Of a stretch of DNA of 64,000 nucleotides, positions 9,105 through 17,388 are shown piece after piece (position 1 is the first letter of the stretch; every line of letters starts with the position of its first letter). The position numbers and the translations under genes are program-made. The notes below the pieces were generated by a model that was given only the letters and a program-made list of their open reading frames with translations, ran no database searches and was not told the DNA's origin. Source of the DNA: DATFTF01 sp963825175 (lineage in GTDB: Bacteria > Acidobacteriota > Thermoanaerobaculia > UBA5066 > Gp7-AA6); NCBI GenBank assembly GCA_963825175.1, contig CAWGSA010000002.1, positions 310,001-374,000 of the forward strand. The letters are read 5' to 3'.

Positions 9105-9989
9105 ATGGCCGTCCGCGCCCGTTTCCTCGTCGCCCTTGCCGTGCTCCTGCTCCTGGCTCCGGGGGCCCGTGCCGCCTACTCTCCCGCCGCCACCAGCGGG
9201 TGGTTCGTCGTCGCCGGCCGGGTCGCGGGGTTTGGAGGCGCGCAGTTTCGGAGCGACGTCTGGATGTTCAATCCGGATACGTCGCAGAACGCGGTGGTGA
9301 ACCTCATCTTTCACCCGCAGGTCTCATCCGGAGGCGCCGCCGCGGCGCCGGTCAACTCCGCCCCGATCACGCTCGCTCCGCGCGAGACGAAGTATCTCGG
9401 CGACGTTCTTCTGGCCACGGTGCCGGCGGACGGCCAGGTCGGTGCGCTCGAATGGACGTCGACGCTCCCGGTGATGGGAGGTCTGCGCAGCTACACCACT
9501 CCGTCCGGCTGCACGGGCGGCACGTTCGGCGCCTTCCAGCCCGGCATCCCCACCACCGAGTCCATGACGCCCATGCAGTCCGCCTCCGATTCGTCCAACG
9601 TACTCCAGATGTTCGGGACGAGCTCCGGCGATCCCAACTACCGGACCCAGGTCGATGTGACGAACACCTCGACCGACACGGTCGAAATCGAAGTCAAGGT
9701 CATCGATCCGGTCACCACGGCCATCTACGGAGGCGTGCAAACCTTCAGCGTGGCTCCCAAGTCGCTCCTGCGAGTGGGACGCATCCTGGAGACGGTCGGG
9801 GCTCCGGCCATCGACGGGTTGCGGATCACCGTTGGCATTCAGGTGGGCACGGTCGTTTCATCGGGCGGTATCCTCGCCGTCGCCTCGACGCTCGACAACC
9901 GCAGCCAGGACCAGTACGCCTTCGTCGGCCAGCGTCAGAGCGGAACCATCGTGCCGGCGCAGATGCTGCCGGTGGAGGTCGTCCCGTAG
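9105..9989 (+). CDS. Secreted protein of unknown function
   Basis: 294 aa with a clear signal peptide (MAVRARFLVALAVLLLLAPGARA, cleavage near residue 24). ATG 9105 is preceded by AGGAGGG. The mature protein is rich in beta-prone segments (WFVVAGRVAG, SDVWMFNPD, TLAPRETKYLGDVL, VDVTNTSTDTVEIEVKVID). It resembles extracellular proteins with immunoglobulin-like or CARDB-like folds that are common in Acidobacteriota, but I do not recognise a named family. It stands alone and converges with yidD. Confidence 0.75.
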   Translation: MAVRARFLVALAVLLLLAPGARAAYSPAATSGWFVVAGRVAGFGGAQFRSDVWMFNPDTSQNAVVNLIFHPQVSSGGAAAAPVNSAPITLAPRETKYLGDVLLATVPADGQVGALEWTSTLPVMGGLRSYTTPSGCTGGTFGAFQPGIPTTESMTPMQSASDSSNVLQMFGTSSGDPNYRTQVDVTNTSTDTVEIEVKVIDPVTTAIYGGVQTFSVAPKSLLRVGRILETVGAPAIDGLRITVGIQVGTVVSSGGILAVASTLDNRSQDQYAFVGQRQSGTIVPAQMLPVEVVP

Positions 9990-9998
9990 GGGTCGGTC

Positions 9999-10141
9999 GT
10001 GCGATGTGACGTTCGGCGTTCTACGTGCGACGTTCTACGTTCTACGTTCTACGTGCGACGTTCTACGTTCTACGTTCTACGTTCTACGTGTGGCGTTTCG
10101 ACGTGCTCCAACGTAGACCGTCGCACCTCGAACGTCGCACC
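9999..10141. repeat. Longest heptamer array, between convergent genes
   Basis: From 10005 to 10095, thirteen consecutive 7-nt units stay in register: TGTGACG, TTCGGCG, then TTCTACG copies interrupted periodically by TGCGACG. An inverted arm of AACGTAG/CGTCGCACC type follows at 10109-10141. It separates a plus-strand gene (stop 9989) from minus-strand yidD (stop 10145). The minus-strand unit CGTAGAA contains TAG. Confidence 0.9.
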
Positions 10142-10144
10142 GAT

Positions 10145-10492
10145 TCACGGCACCGGATCTTCTCCGCCTTTGGCGAAGGGCTGGCACCGCAACACGCGCC
10201 ACCCGGCAAGGGCCACGCCTCTGGGGATTCCGTAGCGGGCGATCGCCTCGCGCCCGTAGGCGGAGCAGGTGGGATGAAAACGACAGGCGATCAAGTGGGA
10301 GCGTCGGAGAAGCGGTGACACGGTGGCCCGGTACGAGTCGATTGCGAAGAGCGCCAGGCGGGTCCCGACTTGCGCCTGCGGCGGCTCGAGCGCGTCGGCG
10401 CAGAAGAAGCCGAGGAGTGCGGCCAGAGTCAGGCTCACGAGACCGCGCCCGCGCACGCAGATCGGGAAAGCCGTGTCAGAGGCGGTCCGCAT
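10145..10492 (-). CDS. yidD: Membrane protein insertion efficiency factor YidD
   Basis: Small YidD-family protein that assists YidC insertase. The family core CRFHPTCSAYGREAIARYG and the C-terminal RCQPFAKGG are clear. At 115 aa it is longer than usual because of a ~45-residue N-terminal stretch with a hydrophobic segment (LVSLTLAALLGFFCADAL). Its ATG overlaps the end of the upstream membrane gene by 17 nt. The usual neighbours rpmH, rnpA and yidC are not here. Confidence 0.88.
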   Translation of the reverse strand: MRTASDTAFPICVRGRGLVSLTLAALLGFFCADALEPPQAQVGTRLALFAIDSYRATVSPLLRRSHLIACRFHPTCSAYGREAIARYGIPRGVALAGWRVLRCQPFAKGGEDPVP

Positions 10493-10802
10493 ACCTCGAG
10501 ATACCCGGTACGATCACCCGTTGCCCTTGCAGGGCCTTGACCACCGAGAGCAACAGCACGATCGCGTAGATCCCGGCGACGAAGAACATGAGGATACCGT
10601 AGAGACATGAAAGCGAGGGAAGAAGGATTCCGATCAGAGTCGCGGCGATAGCGACTCCGACCACCGCGGCAAAGAGGAGAAGACCGTTTTTCGCGTGCCA
10701 CCGGACTTCCCGGTCGTCCTTGCGAGCGAGCAGGGGAATCAGGCCGAGCACCGGCAGGTACGCCAGAATCAACATGGCGGGGGACCGCTCGCGCCGGGGC
10801 AT
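10476..10802 (-). CDS. DUF4870/Tic20-like small membrane protein
   Basis: 108 aa with about three transmembrane helices (LILAYLPVLGLIPLLA; LLLFAAVVGVAIAATLIGILL; IYAIVLLLSVVKAL). The pattern of a charged RKDDREVRWHAKNGLLLF linker after the first helix is typical of the DUF4870-type family of unknown function. It is followed by yidD with a 17-nt overlap and preceded by a heptamer array. Confidence 0.7.
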   Translation of the reverse strand: MPRRERSPAMLILAYLPVLGLIPLLARKDDREVRWHAKNGLLLFAAVVGVAIAATLIGILLPSLSCLYGILMFFVAGIYAIVLLLSVVKALQGQRVIVPGISRYADRL

Positions 10803-10830
10803 GGGGGGCCTAGCCTAGCCTAACCGGGCG

Positions 10831-10871
10831 GAGGCGTGAGGCGTGAGGCGTGAGGCGTGAGGGGTGAGGCG
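10831..10871. repeat. Single-arm heptamer array (GAGGCGT)n
   Basis: Six units of GAGGCGT, one with a substitution, lie between the beta-helix gene (stop 10898) and the DUF4870 gene. A short CCTAG tandem sits next to it (10809-10820). No inverted second arm is visible. Confidence 0.85.
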
Positions 10872-10897
10872 AAAGCGACGTGCCGCGCAGCGACGGC

Positions 10898-11656
10898 TTA
10901 ATTTGCCTTGAGGCGAATGGATCCGTTCACGGTCTCGCACTGGAGCGACTCGGCGCCCCCGTTGTAAGAGCCCTTGGCCTCCTTCGGACCGTGCTTGCCT
11001 TCCACCGCGAGCTCGAAGTCTCCCTCGATCCGGCCGTTGACCGTGGACAGGTCGTAGCGGACCGAAGAGCTGCGGTCGAAACCCACCTCCACCGATCCGT
11101 TGACCGTTTCCAGATGAGCCTTCTTCAGCCCGCTCTTGAAATAGACGCGCAGCGAGCCGTTGACGGTCGTCGCCTTGACCGGCCCGTCCATGCCGTGGAT
11201 CTCGATCGGTCCGTTGACCGAATCGCAAGCCAGATTCCCGGCGAAGCCCTGCACCTGGACCGCCCCGTTGCAGGTCTCCAGGCGAGCCTCGGTCTTGGCA
11301 GGGATCCAGATTTCATAGTCGACGCGGGCGTTCCGGGAGCCGAAATCCAGGAATCCGAACAGGCGGTGACGATTGGGGTTGACCGTCTCGATCTTGATTT
11401 CGTCGCCGACCTTGCGCACACGGATTTCGGTCAGGCGAAGCGTCTCGTCGGAGCCGCCGCCGCTCGCCGTCTTGACCGCGTGAACCTTCAGATAGGGCTT
11501 GTCCCAGGCCGCGGCCTCGATCCGGCCGTTGACGTTCTCGACGGAGATCCGCGAAATCCCTTCCATGGAAAAGGCTTTATCGAATACCTCCTCCTGTCCG
11601 GCCCGGAGGAGGGCCGCCGCGAGCAGCAAGGAGAGAAAAGCCAGGGATTTGCGCAT
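10898..11656 (-). CDS. DUF4097-type secreted beta-helix protein
   Basis: 252 aa from ATG 11656, with signal peptide MRKSLAFLSLLLAAALLRAG. The protein has a repeating pattern with seven NG turns (VNGRIE, CNGAVQ, VNGPIE, VNGSLR, VNGSVE, VNGRIE, VNGSIR) spaced 20-40 residues apart, as in the right-handed beta-helix DUF4097/adhesin-like family. It is probably periplasmic or surface-exposed; the function is unknown. An in-frame ATG 12 codons upstream (11692) is less likely because it precedes the signal peptide. Confidence 0.8.
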   Translation of the reverse strand: MRKSLAFLSLLLAAALLRAGQEEVFDKAFSMEGISRISVENVNGRIEAAAWDKPYLKVHAVKTASGGGSDETLRLTEIRVRKVGDEIKIETVNPNRHRLFGFLDFGSRNARVDYEIWIPAKTEARLETCNGAVQVQGFAGNLACDSVNGPIEIHGMDGPVKATTVNGSLRVYFKSGLKKAHLETVNGSVEVGFDRSSSVRYDLSTVNGRIEGDFELAVEGKHGPKEAKGSYNGGAESLQCETVNGSIRLKAN

Positions 11657-11716
11657 TGAGGGTCTCCGACAGAGTCTAACGAATTTGGCCACCGAAAGTT
11701 CTTGGCCCGGGCGGGG

Positions 11717-12121
11717 TCAGACCGAGGGGGTCACCCGGGTGCCGCTCCCGCGGTCGATCCGGCGTTGGGCCGTGCCGTTGGACAGCACCGGCCAGGCATC
11801 CCAGAGGTTCCAGAGGGGGACGATCAGCGGAAGGTTGCGGCGGATCGAGCCCGCCGCTCCCGGGGGCTTTCCGCGCGCATCGCCGACCACCAGCCCCAGC
11901 CAGCGGCGGGCTCGGCCGCCGGAGGCGTCCCGAAGCAGAAACGCGAGCACCGCCCCGGTCCCGGCCGCGATCCAGACGAACGGAGTGATCCATCGTGCCG
12001 GCGGAATCCAAAACCACAACGCGGCCGTCACGGCGAGCCCGGCGCCATCCGCGGCCCCGACGCAGACGAGCAGATCGAGGAGAAGGGCGAGGGCCCGAGC
12101 TCGGCGCATCGAGGAGCTCAT
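11717..12121 (-). CDS. RDD-family membrane protein
   Basis: 134 aa. The family signature is seen as RARALALLLDLLVC (Arg and Asp in helix 1), then IPFVWIAAG-like helix 2 and RDASGGRARRWLGLVVGDARG, ending with a membrane segment RRNLPLIVPLWNLWD. RDD proteins are small, mostly uncharacterised membrane proteins, some with ion antiport activity. It is divergent from the adenosine-deaminase-like gene with only 37 bp between the starts. Confidence 0.75.
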   Translation of the reverse strand: MSSSMRRARALALLLDLLVCVGAADGAGLAVTAALWFWIPPARWITPFVWIAAGTGAVLAFLLRDASGGRARRWLGLVVGDARGKPPGAAGSIRRNLPLIVPLWNLWDAWPVLSNGTAQRRIDRGSGTRVTPSV

Positions 12122-12158
12122 TGCGTTAGATTACTGTTCTTCCAAAGGGGCGCCTTCC

Positions 12159-13202
12159 GTGACCGATCATCCGATCATCCGATCACCCGATCACCCGATT
12201 CCCCTCCTGGCCGATTGTCATCTTCACTTCGAAGGGTCGCTCCCCTTCGAGAGCGTCCGACGCCTGGCGCAGCGCGCCGGACACTCCTTTACCGAGCGTT
12301 CCGCCTTCGAGCGGCGCCGGAGCGCCATGACCGATCCGGCCGGGTTCCTCGCCCTCTACGCCGAGGTCTGCCGGCTCTTTCGCTCTCCGGAGGACTGCGC
12401 AGAGGCGGCCCGTGACTTGCCCCGGGAGCTGGCCCTGGGAGGAGCGCGGTACGCCGAGATCTACGTCTCGCCGGAGATCTTCGCGCGCGTGGGCCTGGAT
12501 TCCGCGGCGTGTCTGGCCGCCGTCGACGCGGGTCTGGCCAGCGGAGCGGCCAAGGGCGGGGCTTCCTGCCGCATTCTTCTGGACGCGGTTCGCCATTGGG
12601 GCCCGGAGTCGGCCGACCGGGTGCTGGACCTCTACGAGCGCAACCCCCTCCCGTCGATCGTCGGCTTCGGGATCGGCGGAGACGAAGACGCGGCGCCCGC
12701 GGGCGCGTTCGCCGGCGTCTACGCGCGCGCGCGCGCCCTGGGCCTGAAGACCTCGGTCCATGCCGGAGAATGGAGCGGGGCCAAGCCGATGGCGGAGGCG
12801 CTCGACGCCCTTCGACCCGACCGCGTGGACCATGGCATTGCCGCGGCCGCTGATCCGGAGCTGCTCGAGCGCCTCGCCGACGAGCAGACGATCCTCTGCG
12901 TGGCGCCCTCCGGCAACGTGGCCACAGGAGCGGTCGCGGGCTTCCAGGCGCACCCGCTCCTTCGCCTCCTGGAAGCCGGCGTGCGGGTCGCCCTGTCGGC
13001 GGACGATCCCCTCCTGTTCGCGACGACGACGGCCGGAGAATTTCGGGTGGCGCGGGACCGGTTCAACCTGGAACCCTCGAGTCTTCGAAAGCTCGCGGAG
13101 AACGGGTGGCACGCCGCCTTCTGCGGCGAACGCGAGCGCCGGGAGGGGCTGGCCGGACTCGAGGGCCGGGACCCGACCGCCGAGTCTCCGCCCGTGGGCT
13201 GA
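12159..13202 (+). CDS. Adenosine deaminase family enzyme
   Basis: 347 aa, amidohydrolase fold. Zinc and catalytic motifs are HLHFEGS (HxH), HAGEWSG (Glu proton donor), DHGIAAA and SADDPLLFATT, matching adenosine/adenine deaminase order. GTG 12159 is the likely start. The first 13 residues (TDHPIIRSPDHPI) are encoded by an 8-nt repeat array, so they are not family sequence, and the enzyme core begins at LLADCHLH. Substrate (adenosine, adenine or aminodeoxyfutalosine) cannot be decided from sequence alone. Confidence 0.85.
   Translation: MTDHPIIRSPDHPIPLLADCHLHFEGSLPFESVRRLAQRAGHSFTERSAFERRRSAMTDPAGFLALYAEVCRLFRSPEDCAEAARDLPRELALGGARYAEIYVSPEIFARVGLDSAACLAAVDAGLASGAAKGGASCRILLDAVRHWGPESADRVLDLYERNPLPSIVGFGIGGDEDAAPAGAFAGVYARARALGLKTSVHAGEWSGAKPMAEALDALRPDRVDHGIAAAADPELLERLADEQTILCVAPSGNVATGAVAGFQAHPLLRLLEAGVRVALSADDPLLFATTTAGEFRVARDRFNLEPSSLRKLAENGWHAAFCGERERREGLAGLEGRDPTAESPPVG
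12163..12202. repeat. 8-nt tandem array inside a coding start
   Basis: Five units CCGATCAT/CCGATCAC lie immediately after the GTG start of the deaminase gene and are translated into its N-terminus. It is a single arm without an inverted partner. Confidence 0.8.
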
Positions 13203-13213
13203 AGGAGGTCGCC

Positions 13214-13819
13214 TCAGTCCCGCTCGATCCGATAGGACAGCTGTTCCCTGTGCAGCGCCTCGACGAACCGCGGCACCGCGGAGCGGACAACCGCGATGCG
13301 AAAGACGCAACCGTCGTCGAACGTCTCTTCGATCAAGGACGTTCCCGGATGCTGGAGAAGCCGGCGGACGGCTCCCGACGACGCGAACGGACACCGCACC
13401 TCGATCTCGGTGAGAACCTCGACCGCGCGCCGCCCCGCGGACTGGAGCGCCCGGTCCGCCGCTTCCCGATAAGCGCGGGCCAGGCCCCCGGTGCCGAGCT
13501 TGGTGCCCCCGTAGTAACGCACCACCGCGACCACCACGTCGGTCATGCCGGACGCATCGATGGCCGCGGCGATCGGCCGTCCGGCCGTGCCGGAGGGCTC
13601 GCCGGCGTCCGCGCTTCGCCGGCGCGCGGCGTCGCCGACGCCGAGCTTCCAGGCGAAGGCGACGTGTGTGGCGTCGTGGTATTCACGGCGAAGACGGCCG
13701 AGCTCGAGAAGCGCCGCCTCGGGCTCCTCCGCCGGAAAGGCGAACGCCAGGAATCGCGAAGCCTTTTCGCGGACTTCACCCCGTCCGGGGCCCGCGGCAA
13801 CGATCCGTTGGTCGCCCAC
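13214..13819 (-). CDS. yigZ: YigZ / IMPACT family protein (UPF0029)
   Basis: 201 aa. The N-terminal UPF0029 domain has FAFPAEEPEAALLEL, HDATHVAFAWKLG, DAGEPSGTAGRPI and the family-defining RYYGGTKLGTGGLARAYREAA. The smaller C-terminal DUF1949-like domain follows (EIEVRCPFASSGAVRRLL). It is a conserved bacterial homologue of the IMPACT regulator; biochemical role unclear. It starts 49 nt after bshA and may belong to the same transcript. Confidence 0.93.
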   Translation of the reverse strand: MGDQRIVAAGPGRGEVREKASRFLAFAFPAEEPEAALLELGRLRREYHDATHVAFAWKLGVGDAARRRSADAGEPSGTAGRPIAAAIDASGMTDVVVAVVRYYGGTKLGTGGLARAYREAADRALQSAGRRAVEVLTEIEVRCPFASSGAVRRLLQHPGTSLIEETFDDGCVFRIAVVRSAVPRFVEALHREQLSYRIERD

Positions 13820-13867
13820 TGATCGAGAGGTGGTGGCCTATCGCGAAGGAATTCGCGCTCCCTTCGC

Positions 13868-13884
13868 CTCACGCCTCACGCGTC
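13868..13884. repeat. Short heptamer array at the bshA stop
   Basis: Two CCTCACG units (sense GCGTGAG). The bshA stop codon TGA (13871-13869) lies inside the first repeated heptamer. Confidence 0.65.
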
Positions 13885-15005
13885 AAGGTCCTCTCGTACA
13901 GCTGGCGGTAACGCGCGACGATTGCGTCGGTCGGAAATCGCTCGATCGCCCGGCGGCGCCCCGCGGCGGAGAAGAGGCGCCATCGCTCCTCGTTCTCGAG
14001 AAGGTCCAGGCCCGCCTGCGCCATGGCATCGACGTCGCCCACCGGCCGCAGATAGCCGGTCTCCCCGTCGAGGACCACCTCGGGAAGCCCTCCCGCGGCG
14101 GTTCCGATGACCGGCACGCCGCACGCCATGGCCTCGAGCGCCGCCAGCCCGAAGGACTCGGCGTCGGAAGGTAGCAAGAGCAGCCGCGCAACCGGAAGGA
14201 TCGTCTCGACGGCGGCGACGTTGCCCAGGAAGACGGTCCGGTCCTCGATTCCAAGATCCCGGGCCCGCCGCTCGGCGAGCGAGCGCTCGGGGCCGTCGCC
14301 GATCAGCAGAAGACGCGCCGGGACTCTGCGGCGAATACGGTCGAAGACCGCGAGCACGTCTCCGATGCGTTTGACCGGCCGGAAGTTGGAGACGTGAACG
14401 AGGGCGCGCTCCCCCTCCAGACAAAGCGTGCGGGCGTACTCCGACGCTCCGTCGGGCCGATACAGGCCCGTGTCGATGAAGTTGGGAATGACCTCCACGG
14501 GCCGTCGCACGCCGAGCTCCTTGACCGTCACGTCGGCCAGGTGCCGGGACACGGCCGTGACGGCGTCGCTCTTCTCGATGCCGAACCGCGTGATCGGCAG
14601 GTAGGAGCGGTCCTGGCCGACGATGGTGATGTCCGTGCCGTGGAGGGTCGTGACCACCTTGAGGCGCGGCCGCCCGCCGTTGCCCGACATTTCTCGAGCC
14701 AGGATCGCGGAGATCGCGTGGGGAAGCGCGTAATGGACGTGGAGCAGATCGAGTCCGGCATGCGCGGCGACCTCGGCCATCTTCGTGGCGAGCGCCAGGG
14801 TGTAGGGCGGCGAGACGAACAGGGGATAGGTCGGGGCCACGACCTCGTGGAAGGCCACGCGCGGCCGCGGCAACGCCAGCCGCGTCGGAAGGGCGTAGGA
14901 GATGAAGTGGACTTCATCGCCTCGATCCGCCAGGGCCAGGCCGAGCTCCGTCGCCACGACGCCGCTGCCGCCGTAGGTCGGATAGCAGGTGATGCCGATT
15001 CTCAC
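13869..15005 (-). CDS. bshA: N-acetyl-alpha-D-glucosaminyl L-malate synthase BshA
   Basis: First step of bacillithiol synthesis: GT4 glycosyltransferase joining UDP-GlcNAc to L-malate. The N-terminus GITCYPTYGGSGVVATELG is diagnostic. LHVHYALPHAISA, TTLHGTDITIVGQD, HVSNFRPVKR and the C-terminal ESFGLAALEAMACGVPV with TETG-type DGETGYL are typical. GTG 15005 gives 378 aa, the family length. The extension to ATG 15044 reads through repeat DNA. It is the last bsh gene of the operon. Confidence 0.94.
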   Translation of the reverse strand: MRIGITCYPTYGGSGVVATELGLALADRGDEVHFISYALPTRLALPRPRVAFHEVVAPTYPLFVSPPYTLALATKMAEVAAHAGLDLLHVHYALPHAISAILAREMSGNGGRPRLKVVTTLHGTDITIVGQDRSYLPITRFGIEKSDAVTAVSRHLADVTVKELGVRRPVEVIPNFIDTGLYRPDGASEYARTLCLEGERALVHVSNFRPVKRIGDVLAVFDRIRRRVPARLLLIGDGPERSLAERRARDLGIEDRTVFLGNVAAVETILPVARLLLLPSDAESFGLAALEAMACGVPVIGTAAGGLPEVVLDGETGYLRPVGDVDAMAQAGLDLLENEERWRLFSAAGRRRAIERFPTDAIVARYRQLYERTLTREA

Positions 15006-15028
15006 GCGGGACTCCGGCACGCGTGAGA

Positions 15029-15115
15029 GAGTGACAAGTGACAAGTGGCAAGTGACAAGGGAGGATCTGTCTTCATCTCGTCACTCGTCACTCGTCACTC
15101 GTCACTCGTCACTTC
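15029..15115. repeat. Inverted heptamer arms between bshB1 and bshA
   Basis: The left arm AGTGACA repeated (15029-15059) and the right arm TCACTCG repeated four times plus a partial unit (15078-15115) are inverted relative to each other with an 18-nt loop. In the operon sense the first arm starts 2 nt after the bshB1 stop (15119-15117). Sense units (GTGACGA) contain TGA. The two arms differ by one base per unit, giving G-U pairs in the transcript. Confidence 0.9.
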
Positions 15116-15116
15116 C

Positions 15117-15839
15117 TCAAAACCCCGGCTCGAAGCCTTCGAACGCGGCGATGGGATCGTCGATCCGGGGCGGGCGCCTGGAGACGAACCCCTCTCCAAA
15201 CTCGGTGCCGATCAGAAACCCGAATTGCCGCGCGCGGGCCTCGATGGCCGCCAGGAACGACGCCTGCGAAAGCGAGGTCTCCGGCTCCCTGGACTCGGGA
15301 TCGTGGAACTGGCTCTTGTACGCCCCGACGGCTCGCAGCCGCGTCTCCATGGCCGGTGTGACGTCGACGACGAAATTGGGCGGGTGCAGGTAGGTCGCGG
15401 AGAAATAGAGAGTCTGCTGCGGGCGGTGGGCCGGCTGCGACGTCTCGAGCTTGCGCAGGCCGGCATAGAACGCCGCATCGGTGACCAGCTCGCCGGCCCG
15501 GCGATGGTCGGGATGGCGGTCGTCGGGGTAGGAGGTCAGAATCAGGCGAGGCTTCTCGCGGCGGATCACGTCGATCAAGGCGAGCTCCTCGGCGCGTCCG
15601 CGCCGGAGCCCGCCGTCGCCGAAGTCGAGCGTCTCTCGGAACGAGGCACCGAGGGTCTCGGCCGCCCGTTGCGCTTCCTGTCGCCGGATCTCGGGAGTGC
15701 CGCGCGTTCCCATCTCGCCGCGGGTCAGATCCACGATGCCGAACGACCGGCCCCGATTCTTGAGGACGACCAGGGTTCCGGCGCAACACAGCTCGACGTC
15801 GTCGGGATGGGCGGAAATCGCGAGAACGTCAACCGGCAA
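15117..15839 (-). CDS. bshB1: Bacillithiol biosynthesis deacetylase BshB1
   Basis: Zinc-dependent LmbE/PIG-L deacetylase that removes acetate from GlcNAc-malate. Zn ligands are AHPDDVE (residues ~11-17) and HPDH (SYPDDRHPDHRRAGEL). LTRGEMGTRGTPEIRRQEA and AFYAGLRKL match the BshB1 group. 240 aa. Its ATG overlaps the end of bshC by 11 nt. Confidence 0.94.
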   Translation of the reverse strand: MPVDVLAISAHPDDVELCCAGTLVVLKNRGRSFGIVDLTRGEMGTRGTPEIRRQEAQRAAETLGASFRETLDFGDGGLRRGRAEELALIDVIRREKPRLILTSYPDDRHPDHRRAGELVTDAAFYAGLRKLETSQPAHRPQQTLYFSATYLHPPNFVVDVTPAMETRLRAVGAYKSQFHDPESREPETSLSQASFLAAIEARARQFGFLIGTEFGEGFVSRRPPRIDDPIAAFEGFEPGF

Positions 15840-17388
15840 CGGCGTTCTCCGAGGATTCTTCGGACGCCGCGCCCAGGTCGGCGACGGCCACGCCTTCGGT
15901 CGATCCGGTCGCGGCGGCGCGGAGGGAGGCGAGCGCCGCGCGCCCGTAGGCCAGCATCGGCACGAGCGGCGGGTAGAGACGGTCGGAGGCGGCGCCCTGC
16001 GGACGGACCATGATGGCCAGCCGTTGGCGCCGCTTCGCGTTGGTCTCGTCCTTCCTCTCGGCCGCCTTCTTCATCTTCTCCTCGAGCTGCGCGATTTGAT
16101 ACGCGACCTTGCGCCGGGTGGTTTCGAGCGCCCCGGCGAGCGTCGGGTCCAGATCCTTCAGCCCGGGCTCCAGAGCGCCCAGGTCCGCGTCGGCCGCTCG
16201 GGCGATCTCACCCAGGCGGTCGGCCTGCGGAAGGTGCGGCGCCGCAACGGGCGGCTCGGCCAGGAGGTCCTCGGGCGCGACGCCCAACGCCTCCGCGGCC
16301 CGGCGTTCTGGCGGTCCCATCCACACCACGTGCGAGCGCGTCAGGAGCACGGGGGGCGCGAGGGCAAAGATCGAGAAGAGGGGAAGAGACTGCGCGTGGT
16401 ACGCGATCTCCGAGGGGCCGAGGATCGTTGCGGCGGCGGGGATCAGGAACGATTTCAAGAGAGGGCGGGACAGGACGTCGGCGGAGACCGATGCCCTTCC
16501 CGACGAGACGTCCTCCAGCGCGCGATCGACGTTCTCGATCCGGCGCCGGCCGGCGCCGTCGATGGCGAAAAAGGGAAAGACGCCGGGCCGGTGCGGGGCG
16601 GGGACGGATCGACTCTCCCGGCGCAAGCGGGCGTCGCTTTCCGCGAGCGTCTTTTCGATCGCGTCCCGCCGGCCAGCGGCGGCGCGGAACAGATCGGCCG
16701 CGGCCGCGAGAGCCTCCGGGGACAGGGGATCGAGAACGAGCAGCGGCTCGTCCACGAGATCCAGGAGCATTTCGATGAACGCGTCGGCGTACGTCGTCCC
16801 CGGGGCATACCGCCGGGCGAAGGATTCGAGGGTCTCCGCCGCGTCGGGCGCCCTGGCGTCCTGGCGAAACGATTCGAGGACCTCCCGTACCTTCTCCGGA
16901 ATCGGAAGCGTCCCCACCGGCTGGCGGTTGGCCCGGTCGGCCCCCTCCAGAATCAGGATTTCGGCAGCGTCGGCCCCCGGCCGCGCGGTCTTGGCGACTT
17001 CTTCCAGATCGTGGTCGTCCGTGAGAGCGTAGAAGACGGGAACGGCGGGGACCCCCCGCGCGGTGATTTCTCGGGCCACGCGCACGGCGTCGAAGGCCTT
17101 GAGCAGGGTGAAGAGCGGACCGGTGAAGAGGCCGACCTGATGGCCGGCCAGAACCGCCACCGCGCGTCCGGACGCCAGCTCCTGGGCCATTTTCCCGGCC
17201 TCCGCCCCGCGACATCGGAACACCCGGGCCGGAACCCGCGCCGCCGTTCCCAAGAGCTCACGGGCCCGCGATGCGGCGGCGTCGACGGTGGGCGGGTCGG
17301 GATACCACTGGGGCCGGCGGCGGACGAACTCGAGGAAGAGCGGATCCATCCCCGCATACCGCTCGAACGGAATGATGTGCTTGGTCAT
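15829..17388 (-). CDS. bshC: Bacillithiol biosynthesis cysteine-adding enzyme BshC
   Basis: Last step, adding cysteine to GlcN-malate. 519 aa from ATG 17388. Conserved blocks are LAGHQVGLFTGPLFTLLKAF near the N-terminus, PVFYALTDDHDLEEVA, a central PGVFPFFAIDG and ILGPSEIAYHAQS. A coiled-coil stretch (AYQIAQLEEKMKKAAERKDETNAKRR) lies near the C-terminus. Start ATG overlaps the methyltransferase stop (ATGA), and its stop region overlaps bshB1. Confidence 0.94.
   Translation of the reverse strand: MTKHIIPFERYAGMDPLFLEFVRRRPQWYPDPPTVDAAASRARELLGTAARVPARVFRCRGAEAGKMAQELASGRAVAVLAGHQVGLFTGPLFTLLKAFDAVRVAREITARGVPAVPVFYALTDDHDLEEVAKTARPGADAAEILILEGADRANRQPVGTLPIPEKVREVLESFRQDARAPDAAETLESFARRYAPGTTYADAFIEMLLDLVDEPLLVLDPLSPEALAAAADLFRAAAGRRDAIEKTLAESDARLRRESRSVPAPHRPGVFPFFAIDGAGRRRIENVDRALEDVSSGRASVSADVLSRPLLKSFLIPAAATILGPSEIAYHAQSLPLFSIFALAPPVLLTRSHVVWMGPPERRAAEALGVAPEDLLAEPPVAAPHLPQADRLGEIARAADADLGALEPGLKDLDPTLAGALETTRRKVAYQIAQLEEKMKKAAERKDETNAKRRQRLAIMVRPQGAASDRLYPPLVPMLAYGRAALASLRAAATGSTEGVAVADLGAASEESSENAVAG

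Noticed and set aside
9999..10141. CRISPR array
   Set aside because: Units are 7 nt with no spacers and no cas genes nearby; it is a contiguous tandem repeat.
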